Assembly (NCBI GenBank): GCA_002077065.1
Contig: NAJO01000037.1
Coordinates: forward strand, 310,001 to 374,000
Origin: Cryoendolithus antarcticus
Taxonomy: Eukaryota > Ascomycota > Dothideomycetes > Cladosporiales > Cladosporiaceae
Length of the DNA: 64,000 bases
Direction of reading: 5' to 3'
Positions 21,433-32,990 of this stretch are shown one piece after another; position 1 is the first letter of the stretch, and each line of letters begins with the position of its first letter. A program made the position numbers and the translations under genes. The notes below the pieces were generated by a model. That model saw nothing but the letters and a program-made list of their open reading frames with translations, did not search any database and had not been told where the DNA came from.

Positions 21433-23647
21433 AGAGGCGGGGGCTGGAGCGAAAGCGGGAGGAGAAGAAAGGGTCATGGGAGGAGGGAAAGCATTAGGCG
21501 GCGTTTGGAGGTGACGGGCACGTAGGGCATAGCGAAGCGCAATCGCATTTGATCGATATTCAATGATTGTTTGCGGTACCAGACGCAGCGTTGTTCAACT
21601 TGGGTGGGAGCGTTATGAGAGATGTCATGGCCGCGCGAGCAGAGTGCGGTCGGATGTGCAGACCACACGGCTTGCTCGAGTGCCAGGCATGCGTTGGGGC
21701 GGTGAGGTGGTATAACAGCTTCATCTTATGCATTCGGCATTTGGCTCGAGAGGCTGGCATGACTCGCCGGCGGCATCGCTTTGTCGACTTACCGGGTTTC
21801 TCGCTGTAGAACACGAGATAGGACATTGCGGCAGTAGTGGCTCTGATCAAAGCGTGAGGCTGAAACTATGGAGAGTGTGCATGGATGCTTGAATTGGTGG
21901 TAAGATGGGGTCTTATCGTGGCAGTCAAGTACATGAAGTAATGAGAGGACTAAACGTCTTTCATTCAACCGAACAGGGAATGAGGATAGCGGCGCTCCCC
22001 GGACTAGGTCTGTACAGACCTGTCCGGCCCAGAATTGGGTATGTTATGAACAGTGCTGGAGGAAGTCGGGGGTCGGTAGGGCCTCCTGCAGTATGCATCG
22101 TGGCTTCGATCGAGAAGTATCTGTGAACGCCGCTGGATCACGCAGCTGCTATCGGTCTCGAGTGATGAAAGCGACCGAGCGGCAGTTGTCGTTCTCGTAG
22201 GGCTGCGTGAACAGACCTGCCCATGACTCGACCAAGACAGTGCCAGTGTTTCGAGACAGAAAGACCTTGATTCTTGCTTCTCTTGCCACGCTCTCACCGG
22301 GATCGCACATGCCCATCAAATCTGCAGGACTCCAGCCTCATATCCACCGTCCTCGTGCACCCACACGTGAGCGAAGCGTGGAAGAGGAGTGCCTTGCATG
22401 AAGTCCCACCCTTTGTCTTGCAATGTGCTGCCCAACCGTTGGGTCGATGAGGCTGATGTCGTCGGACAAGGTACAACAGCTGTGCGACTCCAGCGTGGCC
22501 GGTGCTGCTATTTCCAGGCCTGCGATCGACATAAATTCAGGAGTGCAGTCCGATGGATCCATTGAAATGCATGTACCTGCAGCTTCTTCCGGCATGCCGT
22601 TTAGGACACCAGTCCGAAGCCGTAACTGTCGATACCAGTCAGGTGCTATTCCGGCGTCGAGCGCACAGCGGCGATACGAGAACAGCATCAACGTGCATTG
22701 CGAGATAGGCGTATCTGGAACACCCACTGCATAATACTGGGCTGTGCAGTCGCCTGCCCGACGTTTTCCATCAAACCGAACGGCCAAACCCCTGTCAGCG
22801 GCACTGACCTCCGTTCCGCCTGCTGCATACCCGTACCGGATATCCATGTCAACCTAGATTCTTCATCAAACGTCCCGTCCACCAAACTCCACCAGACCGC
22901 GAACATCACGCGTTGACGCCGTAGTTGCGGACGGGAACAATCAACATCCGCACACAGCAGAGCCAGCCAGAGTTCGAGGCGAACGGCAATGGCTTGGAGG
23001 TACAGTGTTACAGTAGGTCCCATGGCGCGGTGACCCGCACCCCCTCCCTTGTTACTCCCCTCAACGCGTCCTCCATTCAATGCTCGCGTTATCCTCATCT
23101 CTCACCCGCAAACCCAAAATCCATCATCCCCGCTCTAATCCACGCGACGTCCGACCATGCACGAACGCTACCCTTGTCGCGGCTGACACTTGAAGCCTTG
23201 AAGCTGCGCCGAGCTATCGACAAGGTCACACCTGGCTCGACGCGCTGTCGTGCAACGGGCGCCGTGCTTCTGCGCGTTATGCGGATGGGGCTGGGGCGAT
23301 TTATTGTCAACAATAAGCTTGCTGTTGTATTACCTGCACGCGGCCGGATCTTTCTTTGCTATCTATGTAAACCCTGAATCATTGCTGAAATCTTCTGGAA
23401 CGAAGTTATCGCGTTGCTTCCGCCACTGCTGCGTGTGTTGGCAGAGCGTTACATTGTCACTCGCTTTGGACTCGGACGATCTGATCGACGCAACTGGCAT
23501 TGATCTACGCGACACTTCAGCAAAGCCGCACTTCACCTCTTACGCTAAAGGTCCTTGATATCACTCCGGATGTCTGGGGGCATTTGATCTCTCGCTCAAT
23601 AGGGCCATCCACGGTTTCGCCCCAGACTCTTCCAACACACCGCCATA
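21433..23647. other. 2.2-kb stretch without a supported gene
   Basis: No frame shows a known domain. The longest candidate is a 169-codon minus-strand frame at 22338-22847, overlapped by competing frames on both strands, so I do not call it a gene. The right end (about 23550-23647) is the leader of the membrane-protein gene at 23648. Confidence 0.5.
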
Positions 23648-25069
23648 ATGTTTCAGACAAGCCCAACAGGTTCCAGGCGCGCGGTCGAGTTGACAACGGC
23701 CAGCATCGCATGTCTGGCACAACTTGGACTAGCTGCAATACTCACAGGCCTCGCAGCAGGCACGCTTAATGGCAGCTCAGTATGGGCTGCGATCGTCGTC
23801 GCCGCACTTCTGGCCTACTTCGTGTTGATGACTCTACTGGTGACCGTAGCACTCGGCTTCCGGTCAAGACCTCCAATTGAGAGTGCCGTTCTCCGTTGGA
23901 CGCCAGAGGCTGCCAATGCGGCGTTGTCGACGACCGCAGCGATTCTAGCGTTGTATACGTTCAGCAGAGTGCGGGCAAGGCCGATACAAGTCGAATCACA
24001 CGCACAGAACGACCACATTCTGGCAACGGCAGGTATTGCACTATGGACTGTTGGCGTCATAGCTCAGATCGCCTTCCATGCACTCCGTCTCGCGCGTCAT
24101 CGAGCTGTAGACAAGGAACGACGCATAGAGCCCATGGTGCAGCCGCGCTCTCCACCCCGCAACCTCACTCGTTCCCTCTCGCTCCAGCTCAAGAATCTCT
24201 CACCAGCCTCAAGGGCAGACTCGGCTCTCGGAACGCCGACAAATTCGCCATACGTCGAGTCAACGCACAGCAACCGCTCCTCCACTCGCAACTCCCTGAG
24301 CCAAATCATCCGCCCCATAACTTCGCGCACGAGGCTCATCTTGGGCGGCCGATCTCCCTCGCCCACTCCGCGTGTTCCGCCCATAGCAGCACACCACCAC
24401 GCCCACAACCGCAACGACAGTCTCGAATTTGGCTGCCGTGGCGACGGCTTCGAAACCTGGGACACCTCAGCAGTTGACGACAACCTCCTGAACACGTTCA
24501 CCCACCCTCTACCTCCCCGCGCAGCGAAACGCCTCGAGCCCATCCCCGGAAGCCGGCCGGTCTCCCCAGCCATGGCTCTAAACGGCCCCTTCCCACTCCA
24601 CAGCTCTGGCTCTCTAACGCCCGAGGAAACACCCCTGCCCGAGTCGCCGATCACAGACCAGCCAATCCCCTTCCCGCCTTTACTCCACCGCGAGTCCTCC
24701 TTCTCTTCAATAGCCTCTACCACCACGGCCCCAGGTGTCGAGCAATCCCACATCCATCCCCTCTTCCGCACGCACAGCCCCACGCCGCCACCCTTGCCAT
24801 CACCCGGTACAGTGGTACTGGGCAGCCCGTACGCCGGGCAGGTTTTCGGGGCATCGGAGTGGGATTTGCTGCCGCGAAGACTGCATTCGGATAGCCGGAG
24901 CCACAGCCCTGTAGACGGCGTGGGGATGGGGAGTCGGAGTGCTAGCCGTGCGGGCAGTATCAGGAGTCTTGGTGGCGCCGGAGCGAGACGCCCAAGTGGA
25001 CTGGGGAATGAGGTTAGGGTTATGGAGGAGGGGTTGCCGGAGATGCCTGTCAGGAGGACAGATGGCTGA
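23648..25069 (+). CDS. Hypothetical fungal four-helix membrane protein
   Basis: I do not recognise the family. The 473-residue frame begins MFQTSPTGSRRAVELTT and has four hydrophobic segments, about residues 16-40, 44-71, 86-105 and 120-145. Each is separated by a few residues, giving a compact four-pass bundle with the third and fourth linked by a basic turn (SRVRARPIQ). After residue 150 the protein is Ser/Pro/Arg-rich and probably a disordered cytosolic tail, with repeated SRSPSP-like and PSPGTV segments that look like phosphorylation sites. No catalytic motif is visible. The long open frame, third-position bias and the hydrophobic pattern make it a real gene. It converges on the large minus-strand gene ending at 25708. 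Confidence 0.75.
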   Translation: MFQTSPTGSRRAVELTTASIACLAQLGLAAILTGLAAGTLNGSSVWAAIVVAALLAYFVLMTLLVTVALGFRSRPPIESAVLRWTPEAANAALSTTAAILALYTFSRVRARPIQVESHAQNDHILATAGIALWTVGVIAQIAFHALRLARHRAVDKERRIEPMVQPRSPPRNLTRSLSLQLKNLSPASRADSALGTPTNSPYVESTHSNRSSTRNSLSQIIRPITSRTRLILGGRSPSPTPRVPPIAAHHHAHNRNDSLEFGCRGDGFETWDTSAVDDNLLNTFTHPLPPRAAKRLEPIPGSRPVSPAMALNGPFPLHSSGSLTPEETPLPESPITDQPIPFPPLLHRESSFSSIASTTTAPGVEQSHIHPLFRTHSPTPPPLPSPGTVVLGSPYAGQVFGASEWDLLPRRLHSDSRSHSPVDGVGMGSRSASRAGSIRSLGGAGARRPSGLGNEVRVMEEGLPEMPVRRTDG

Positions 25070-25707
25070 GAGGGATCGAATTGCGGAGACGAACATCCGA
25101 CGGATTCTTGAAGTCCAGATCCTCTCACCGTCGCGTGAACGGCAGGAAGACGAGGTGATGCAGCTTATCACATCTTAGGAGGCGATGGCCGTCCTGGGAA
25201 AGAGTACCTTGCAGAAGCGTACCGAGGAATGATTGACCCTGGGTAGAGCTCTCGACGAAGCTGCCTCCCAAGATCGAGACTACTAGTTGAACGGGAAGAG
25301 CCTCAAGAAAGTCATCAAGATCACCGAGAGGCCGGAACGGCGATGGACAGGAAAGGAGTGTCAAAGTGAGGCTCACGTGAGTGAGGCCGTGGTGGCACTG
25401 AGAGTGGTAATGAAGCGAGGGAACGCAAGTGAGTGAAAGGTAGTGAGAATTAGGCTCCAAGCTCGGGATGCATGAAGGATCGGGGCAGATGGCCAGGAAG
25501 AGATCGGGTCGGTCACGATGCAACGGACGCACACATGAGAGGACGATTGAGGCAAGTGAGGATCAGATATTGAGCAGGTCACATGACAGACACACGCCAA
25601 GTAAGGCACATGCCATTTCAAACACTCGTCTGCCCATCACAAGCTCGCCTATACTGCCAATCACAAGCCGCCCCACCCCATTGTCTCTCCATTCACCCCC
25701 AACAGAG
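25070..25707. other. Convergent 3' region
   Basis: About 640 bp between two gene ends. The stretch 25360-25460 is rich in GTGAG/GTGAGTGAG words on plus, which would read as repeated splice-donor-like motifs. No coding frame is supported. Confidence 0.5.
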
Positions 25708-28700
25708 CTACTGCCATCCCTGATATCTATGCGGATCCACCCCCGGCATATTAGAAAAGAAATACGCCCACTGCTCCGCCGTTCCACCCTGGCTTCTAGG
25801 CAGCGGGGGCTGCAGAACAGGCATATAGCCTCTTCCACTGCCGAACCCGAAAGGACCCATTGGCATTCCCATTGGCATTTGCATAGGCATAGGCTGCATT
25901 GGAGGTTGAGGCGTGTAAAAGAAGCCTTGCCCTGGTTGCAACGCCATTCCACCGCCGAAGTGATTGACTGGCATAGCAGTTGGAGCGTTCGCGAACGTCG
26001 GGAACACTGAGTTCGGACGTTGCGTGAGTTGATGAGCCATTGTCATTGATGGCGGGGCGTTGTTAGAGTAAGTTTGAGGCGTTCGATTGATGGATCCTCC
26101 AGTCGTGGCTCGTCGGTGTTGTTGCTTGTGGAGTCGTCGCTCCGCAGCATGATCTCTTAGATCCTTGCGTGTCAGGCCGTGACGCTCATCGACGTTCGTC
26201 TTCCTGCTGTGGCGTGACTTTGGCGCGGATGAGAGGAACTCTACTGAGCCGGAGTCATCGGGCTCGAGAGACTGTGATAGTGTCAGATTTGTCTTCATCA
26301 GTATGAATAGATCAGATCTTACCCTGCTCCAATCACGAGGCGGCGGTACGCCTTCATCGACAACGCTGTACTTCAGCGTGTTGTTATCGCCCGAGTCGTA
26401 CGTGTTACGGCGAGCATCACCTCTCTGCCAATTTCCGGCTCCGGCCATGAGATCCTTCACAGCGTCACGCTGAGTGTACTCCCTGTCAGGGAAGTCGTCT
26501 TTCAGCGCATCATCAGTAGCTCCAACCTCACTGCCAGCAGATTGCTGCTCGCTCATCAGGCGTAAGCGATCAGGATGTATGCGGCCGTGGTCAGCGGCCT
26601 GCGGTTCTGCAGACGTCGCCGGTTGATTGGCAGGCTTCGCAGTGGGCTCTTTGAGAGCACGAGGTGGCGGAGCCTGCTTGGTAGCATTCTGGCCTGTCTC
26701 GGTCTTCTCGCTGATAGACATTAGGCTTGCGCCACTTATGATGGGTGTCAACGGCGTATCGGCCATGTTGCTTGTCTTGCGGCGATGTTGCTTGTGAGGT
26801 TGTGCTTGAGGTTGGGTAGGACGAGGTGAAGGTGCATTCAGCAAGCTGTGTGCGTATGAGGGTCCGCTTGGCGGCTGTAGAGCTCGGTGGCGTGGGTTAA
26901 CCGCCTTCGGGAGTGGTGGCAGTAAAGCTGGCCTTGTAGCTAGGTCTGCCAATGCCTGTAACGCAGCGAGATCTTGCTTGGTAGGCGGTGGAGGAGTTTT
27001 CTTGAGGAACGGCGCAGTGTCTTTTAGCTGCACCTCAGCAGCTGCGCGAGCAAGCACGGTCGTACCTTCCACATTTCGTTTCCGCTCAGTGGCTGCATCA
27101 CGTGAGGTACGGTCCATGACGGAGAACGTCTGATCCGGCTGCGCTTGGAACGCACACAGAGCCTCTCCCATCTTAGTCCGCTGCTCCAGATCTTCGACTC
27201 TGCGCTCCATCTCCAGGGTACGACGGCTGCGGGAGTCGTACTTCAGATCCACTGCGACGGACGGCTTGGTCTTGGACGCTCGCTTCCTAGGCTGGGCCAG
27301 AACGCCATCTTCATCTTCGGTCTCATGCACTCGGGGTAGCTGGAGCTGGCTCGTTCTCATGATGTTGATCATGTCGTATTCCAACCTGGCCAGCTGCTGC
27401 TCCTTCAGCTCGTCGATCAGCGAGCGAACACTGGTCTGTTTTGCCGAGATCTCGGCAAGGTATCGCTCTCTTAGCTGCTCTCTATTCTTTTCCTTCGCAG
27501 TCAAGAGCTGCGCCTTGCGGCGTTCGAACTTCTCGTTGATTCCCGCCATGACAGTCATGTATTCGGGATCCACGAGATGAGCCTGCTCGTCTGTCTCCAG
27601 CTCATCAAGTGACTTCTGGGCCAGGTCACCAAGACAGACCTTGAGCGGGCGAACGATGGCACGATACATTTGCTTGATCTCAAGCTGTCTGCGCATCGCA
27701 GCCTCCACAAGCGGGATGGCGTGGTTGGCTCTTCGACGACCGCCGACGTTGCGTGCCCTCGTGGTAACGCCATCTTGGTGAGCCGTGGCCTTAGAGGCAC
27801 TGTTCTGTGCGCTCTGGACTGCATTACTACTGCGTGTAGAACGCACTCTTGCTGCTATGGGTAGATCATCTTGGCTGTCTTCATCAGATTCATCTTTCTG
27901 CAGTTCAGGCACCGTTGTAGCAACTACTTTGCTGTGACGGGTGATATCTGGTGCAGGCAGTGGCAGTGGTTCCTCTTCTTCCTCGTCATCGGAGTCATCG
28001 TCCAGTGCATCCGGTGCGATGATAGTGGGTATGGCAGCTTTCGGCGTATCGATATCTGTTTCGAGATTGTCTTCGTCTTCGTCTTCGTCATCTTCCACGA
28101 ACCTAAGCTCACCGGCCACGTGAGACGGAGAAGTGGGCAGTCTCGGCTCAGAAGCGCCTGATATAGTGATAAGCGGCTCATCGTCGACTGCAACATCCGC
28201 ATCACCGTCGTCGTGTGACGATGCTCGTGAAGCAGCAGCCTCGGGGGAAGGCTGGTGCTGCGACTGCTCAACCATCGCCTTTTCCGGAGACAAGCTGCGC
28301 GCTCCGTTCGAGGGATCAGGCGAATAAGTCTCTAACCAGTCACCTTCGTCATGCTCTTGATAGCGCTTGTTGACCTCTGCGGCGGTCTTCACTGGTCCGT
28401 AAGGAGTGAAGACGTTGGTCTCCTCGTCCAGTACGTTGTCACCATTAGCGGCAGCGTATCGGCGGCGCTTTTCAGACGCCCGAGCCTCCTCGGAACGATA
28501 CAGGTCCTCTACTGGCTCGCTGCTGTCTTCAGGAATAAAGAGATTGGCAGATGAGGCACCATGCTCGTTGTCGCGTTGTGGGTCCGACTTCCAGGACTGC
28601 ATCTGTTCGGGATGATCAACGCGATGATCGTCGTCCTCGCTCCCGGAGGACTCTTCGACATCACCAACATCGTCGTCGGAGCTTAGAGACTTCATGATGT

Positions 28701-29031
28701 CCTGGATGGTACCCGGATCGGCATGACCCGCAACGAAGGGTCCAGAATCGTCCCGCTCAGCACCTGACTCGCTCGATGATACGAACATCAGCTCGTCGGG
28801 ACCTACAGATCTGGTCTTGTCGGCCCACTGACGATTGACGGGTGCAGAAGCGCTGTCGATCTCGCGTAAAGGGCTGCTGCCGTTCAGGGAAGCGCGGCCG
28901 GTGCCATTACTCTGGTTCGACTGCTGGCTTTTCGGTGAGATGTCGTTCGAGCTAGTCGATTTACCACCTTTTCTGGTCGTCATGTGCATGGGCATGGACG
29001 GCAGACGCCCGGTGCTTCGCTTGGCACTCAT
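25708..29031 (-). CDS. Large nuclear protein, possibly Sds3-like (Rpd3 histone deacetylase complex)
   Basis: The open frame spans 1107 codons from MSAKRSTGRLPSMPMHM. It contains one very likely intron at 26272-26322 (51 bp, GTAAGA donor, CTGAC branch, CACAG acceptor). Its length is divisible by three and it lacks stops, so it does not interrupt the frame; the spliced product would be 1090 residues. Residues 1-400 are acidic and Ser-rich, as in chromatin proteins. Residues about 433-580 form a charged helical region (MRRQLEIKQMYRAIV... EYMTVMAGINEKFERRKAQL... LREIY-like ERYLAEISAKQ), predicted coiled coil, which resembles the Sds3/Dep1 domain of histone deacetylase co-repressors. That match is from memory of the pattern and is moderate only. 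The C-terminus is Pro/Met/Gly-rich (MPMQMPMGMPMGPFGFG). Alternative: an unrelated coiled-coil nuclear protein. Confidence 0.7.
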   Translation of the reverse strand: MSAKRSTGRLPSMPMHMTTRKGGKSTSSNDISPKSQQSNQSNGTGRASLNGSSPLREIDSASAPVNRQWADKTRSVGPDELMFVSSSESGAERDDSGPFVAGHADPGTIQDIMKSLSSDDDVGDVEESSGSEDDDHRVDHPEQMQSWKSDPQRDNEHGASSANLFIPEDSSEPVEDLYRSEEARASEKRRRYAAANGDNVLDEETNVFTPYGPVKTAAEVNKRYQEHDEGDWLETYSPDPSNGARSLSPEKAMVEQSQHQPSPEAAASRASSHDDGDADVAVDDEPLITISGASEPRLPTSPSHVAGELRFVEDDEDEDEDNLETDIDTPKAAIPTIIAPDALDDDSDDEEEEEPLPLPAPDITRHSKVVATTVPELQKDESDEDSQDDLPIAARVRSTRSSNAVQSAQNSASKATAHQDGVTTRARNVGGRRRANHAIPLVEAAMRRQLEIKQMYRAIVRPLKVCLGDLAQKSLDELETDEQAHLVDPEYMTVMAGINEKFERRKAQLLTAKEKNREQLRERYLAEISAKQTSVRSLIDELKEQQLARLEYDMINIMRTSQLQLPRVHETEDEDGVLAQPRKRASKTKPSVAVDLKYDSRSRRTLEMERRVEDLEQRTKMGEALCAFQAQPDQTFSVMDRTSRDAATERKRNVEGTTVLARAAAEVQLKDTAPFLKKTPPPPTKQDLAALQALADLATRPALLPPLPKAVNPRHRALQPPSGPSYAHSLLNAPSPRPTQPQAQPHKQHRRKTSNMADTPLTPIISGASLMSISEKTETGQNATKQAPPPRALKEPTAKPANQPATSAEPQAADHGRIHPDRLRLMSEQQSAGSEVGATDDALKDDFPDREYTQRDAVKDLMAGAGNWQRGDARRNTYDSGDNNTLKYSVVDEGVPPPRDWSRVRSDLFILMKTNLTLSQSLEPDDSGSVEFLSSAPKSRHSRKTNVDERHGLTRKDLRDHAAERRLHKQQHRRATTGGSINRTPQTYSNNAPPSMTMAHQLTQRPNSVFPTFANAPTAMPVNHFGGGMALQPGQGFFYTPQPPMQPMPMQMPMGMPMGPFGFGSGRGYMPVLQPPLPRSQGGTAEQWAYFFSNMPGVDPHRYQGWQ

Positions 29032-32030
29032 GTTTGCCGCCAGGCAGCTCGCCGTGGGTCGGACCTACGCAGGTGTCAGCGTGGTTTCAGGCGCAGTGTC
29101 TGCGATTGCGCATGACGAGTGGTCAGACAGACCCGTGATCGACGATGACAACCGCGGTGCACAGGGTGAGTCAGGGCATTGCGGCAAGTCCTAGCGATCG
29201 TGGCTTCGTGTGGAGAACTGGAATTGGAGTGTTAGATGGATTCTAATAACATTCTCGATCGTCGTTGTTGCGATCGTTTGCAATCACGTGCTGTCAGGAA
29301 AAGGTGAAGTCATGTGAAGGTCGGCTAGACGAGGAGGTGCGGCCAACGCTGTCTCGGGCGTGGTCGTACAACAGCTCATCCATCCACGCATCCGACGAAA
29401 GAATACCGTCAGGTCGACAAAATGCTGCGAGAGGGAGAAGTACCTTTAATGCGATTATTGATCCGATCACCGTCCTGAGACGACGCTTGTGCTCTGTTGA
29501 TGTTGTTCGACGACGCCGCTTTCAGCCAGGAGCAATTCTTCTGTCGTGTGGTTGACAGAGCTGTCAAGTTGTGGCCCTCGATCGATCAGGACATATGTAA
29601 CCATATGCTCCCGCCACTTGCGTCGACACGAAAAGGTAGTGCTTGTAAGAGAGTGTTTGTGGTAGGAGTGCATCGATCACAAGGTGAAGCTCAAGTCGCG
29701 GCTGCCAAGAAATCTTGGAACGGAACCACTCCCTTACAACGACATCGATCACTTCGACGACTTCCCTCATCAGTTCATCAGTCAGGTCAACGTTAATCAT
29801 AATGACGGCGAACGGATCGAGCAACCACGATCGCGACTCTTATACGCGAAGCTTAACGATGCCGATGCTTCCTGGCACTGCTCTGGACTGGCCACGAAGT
29901 TTGAGCCACTGCTTTGGATTACTGGGACCACCCGGGCTCAAAAGATTCACAACCATGAATCAACAAGATCACGGTTAAGAGTATTTGCCTATGTGCGGAC
30001 CGGATCGGCACCACCATGACTGACTGAGCGATTGACCGCGTTGCTCCCCCTCCACTCCTTCGCCCTCTCGCAGCAACCCGAAGAGAACACAGCACTACAG
30101 GCGGTCCCACGCTCAGATCCAAGATGGCATTGAGGTCCAGTGTCCTGCTCGAGACACGCTCACGCTCAACTTGAGGGCCGTCCCTTGACTGACCACCTTC
30201 ATCTGCAACGTCAAAGAACCGATTATTGTAGAGCAGCGGTCACTGTCTATGTGCTGTGCTTCACCACTAGTCTGCGTGGAAGACCAAGCGTGCGCGTCGC
30301 GAGGGGCTTGCTCTGATGTTCAACAAGTACAATTCGGCAATGTCCCTCCCGACAGCTGGCAAGTGACTGCTCTTGCTGAACTGGGCGGCTGAGCTATCTT
30401 GCCAGCTCGCTTTAATTCTGTATAACAGTCGTGTTCATTTCTGATCCTCTTACCAAGAACGCGCTCTTCACGATGCATGCTTGCCTGACGGACGCGAGAA
30501 GGCATGGAAGTGAACACTTTACCTCGCGACAACCGTCCTTACTTCGACAAGTTACATTCCGAATGCTGCTTTCGACGCTCGAGCGATATCACAAGCTGAG
30601 CCTTCTTCACGCGTTAGAATCGCAGGGTTGTGCATCGATCGAGTCGTCTACAGACGTAATACCAACGGTGGGTCTCGCGATGAGGGCGGCGCAATGATCC
30701 TCGGAAACCACGGCGTCGATCTACTTACTCGATCGCAGCGATGACTTGGGTCTCGGATGTTGGCAAAAGGTACTACTTCGCTGATGTCGTAGAATCTCGT
30801 GAAATCGTCGACATGACATACTTTGCGAGCTGAGGGACGGAAATCGCTCTTTCGAAATTCTGAAGAGCCTTCGACTGGAGCCTGCAACTAACTCACTCGC
30901 TGCATGAATCCGGCCTTGCCTAGCCGATTGCAGTACACATCTCACCAAACGGGTAGCACGCAGTCGTATGTACCTTTTAACTCTCCATACTTCGAAGGAC
31001 TATCAAGAAGGGTAACACCCCTGACAGACACTACATGGACGCGTGCCTGTCGCACAGCCGTTGTAGTCCGAGGGTCACCTTGTCAGCCTCAAATGAGCCA
31101 AGCAATGCCTCTTCTGTCGTCACACGCGGTCAGCCTCGTACAGAGCGTTGCCAAATTACGGAGTCGCGTAGCACGAATCGTCGGGTATCATTTTGGGTGG
31201 CAGGCGCATGTGGTTGCACCCGATCGTATAAGTGTTCAAAGGTGCTTTGACCGGTGTCGACTTCGACGACTGGGACGACGAAAGTGATCACATGAAGGCC
31301 GTCATATCACTGCGAAGCGCGAAGCTCGACGAATGACATCTTTCGCCGGCAACCGAAGTCGACCGTTTAAGCCACCCGCGACCCAAAACAGACTTTCTCA
31401 GGAACAAAACGTCTAGCGCGAATACTTGCATCTCAGTAGCGGATCCTGCCGCAACGTTGCAATTTCCGGGCACAACACTCCCTGTCAGTGACCTGCTGTG
31501 CTCCATTAGTCTCTGCATCCTCGCGCGTTCAGTGCTACTCCAACCCTCTTCGTTCGTCGTTACTGTCACTCTCTTGCTCACTCGAGCGTCCAGTCGTTAC
31601 TCGACATCCACACAGCTTCAACGCGAAGCAGCAACGTCCCGGCCTCACTCTTTCGGCCCATACACGATCGTCGCAATTCATTCATTCGATACCGCCCCCT
31701 GGTGATTTCCCCAATCTTCAGGTATGTCGCATGAAGAATGTAGAAGCCCCCGATGACGAATTGGCGCTCGAGTTCAAGTGCTGCGATAGTATCGCCTCGG
31801 TGATCGCAGAGTCGCGCAAAGCTCCCCAGCTATCGTCGTTGTCGACGCAGTTCGTCCCGACTAACATGGCGTTACACCACAGGCCCTTGCAGCCCACACA
31901 CACTCGCTACCGAACTCACATTCGTTATTCAGTGATCGCAACCGATCAACGAACAGCTTCGCATCGCGCCTAGCAACACCCAACACCCCCTTCCCACCAA
32001 CCCGGTCAACAACACCACCGCTCCTGCATC
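29032..32030. other. 3.0-kb stretch without a recognisable gene
   Basis: Only short overlapping frames are present, with no domain or convincing exon chain. The left 250 bp should hold the promoter of the minus-strand gene starting at 29031. The right 100-200 bp (C-rich, CACCCAACACCCCC) is the leader of the small membrane-protein gene at 32031. The middle shows no repeat, tRNA or other element I can name. Confidence 0.5.
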
Positions 32031-32561
32031 ATGCCGCCCACAACCTTCCACCTCCTCCCCCGCGAGACCCACACAACCATCAGCAGCACCATGCTCAACC
32101 TCCTCATCGCCCTCCTAGTCCTGCTAATCGTCTCAGTCCTACTAGTCGGCGCACTCCTCTACTTCCGCCAACGCCGCCGCTCCTCCAAATCCCAGCTCGC
32201 CCTCCCGCTGTTTGACGAGAAACGCACCTCCACGTCCTCCTCGCACTCCTCGCACCGCCGCATCATGGTACGGCCGTCAGAGCCCATCTACGTGGTGCAG
32301 GAGAAGCAGAACCTGATGAATAACTCTGATTCGCCGCCGCCGAGTCCTGTGCCGGAGATTCGCATTACGTTCCCGGAGGAGGTCGATGATGCTGGCAGGA
32401 GGACTAGCGGCAGAGTTGTGGTTATTAGGGTTGGGGAGACGAGTATTGGGCTTGAGCCTGTGAATGATAGTCTGCCGACGTATCAGAGGGATGGGGAGAG
32501 GTATCAATCATTGGACCTGGATCGCATTGGTGGATTGACGGAAAGGGAGTTCGCGAAGTGA
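32031..32561 (+). CDS. Small single-pass membrane protein, fungal hypothetical
   Basis: A 176-residue frame with one strong hydrophobic helix at about residues 21-44 (MLNLLIALLVLLIVSVLLVGALLYF), followed at once by a basic stop-transfer stretch (RQRRRSSKS). The Met at residue 21, directly before the helix, could be the true start. The tail is predicted cytosolic, with a Ser-rich linker, a PPPSPVPEIRITFPEE segment and SGRVVVIRVGETSIGLEPV near residues 127-145. The last two look like short beta-forming blocks of the kind conserved among fungal orthologues. No known function. The purine tract that follows begins 13 bases after the stop codon and probably lies in the 3' UTR. Confidence 0.7.
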   Translation: MPPTTFHLLPRETHTTISSTMLNLLIALLVLLIVSVLLVGALLYFRQRRRSSKSQLALPLFDEKRTSTSSSHSSHRRIMVRPSEPIYVVQEKQNLMNNSDSPPPSPVPEIRITFPEEVDDAGRRTSGRVVVIRVGETSIGLEPVNDSLPTYQRDGERYQSLDLDRIGGLTEREFAK

Positions 32562-32573
32562 GATATTCTGAAT

Positions 32574-32654
32574 GGAAGAGAGAAAAGGAGAGGGGAGGAG
32601 AGGAGAGGAGAGGAAAGGAAAGGAGAGGAGAGAAAAGGAGCGGAGAGGAGGAAA
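32574..32654 (+). repeat. Purine-only GGAGA/GGAAA tract
   Basis: Positions 32574-32640 are 67 consecutive purines built from irregular GGAGA and GGAAA units, then one C and another 13 purines. It is a degenerate microsatellite that follows the stop codon at 32561 closely. Such polypurine mirror-like tracts can form triplex DNA or a purine-rich 3' UTR; nothing more can be said. Confidence 0.9.
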
Positions 32655-32980
32655 CGATCTTACGACTTCTTTCTGCATTTTGTGTCGCGTTCGACACCTC
32701 GTCGACTGGCTTACGGTGTCGAATGAAACTCGAACAAAGTCTCGAGGCACGCTGCGCCCGTAAATATCGCCATCTTCGGAACTCGCGGTATGAGTTGGCG
32801 AGCGGCGCAATCGACTCAGCGTATCGCTCGTGATCACCTGGCGTCGAAGTTCACGTTCATGACGGACGACAGGCCAAGAGCTGAGCCGCCCAAATTCTGT
32901 AGCATAGTATAGCTTTGCGCCTATGCGCGCTAATTTCTATTCGCTGCTGCTGCAGTCGCAAGGCGATGCAGTGGTAGGTG

Positions 32981-32990
32981 TATATAAAGG
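32981..32990 (+). promoter_or_regulatory. Candidate TATA box upstream of GPI13
   Basis: TATATAAAGG lies 335 bp before the GPI13 start and is a good match to the TATA consensus. Its distance from the start codon fits only if the leader is long or spliced. The assignment rests on the motif alone. Confidence 0.3.

Noticed and set aside
27990..28110. Microsatellite-like TCTTCGTCTTCG runs
   Set aside because: They encode the acidic Asp/Glu runs of the large minus-strand protein and need no other explanation.
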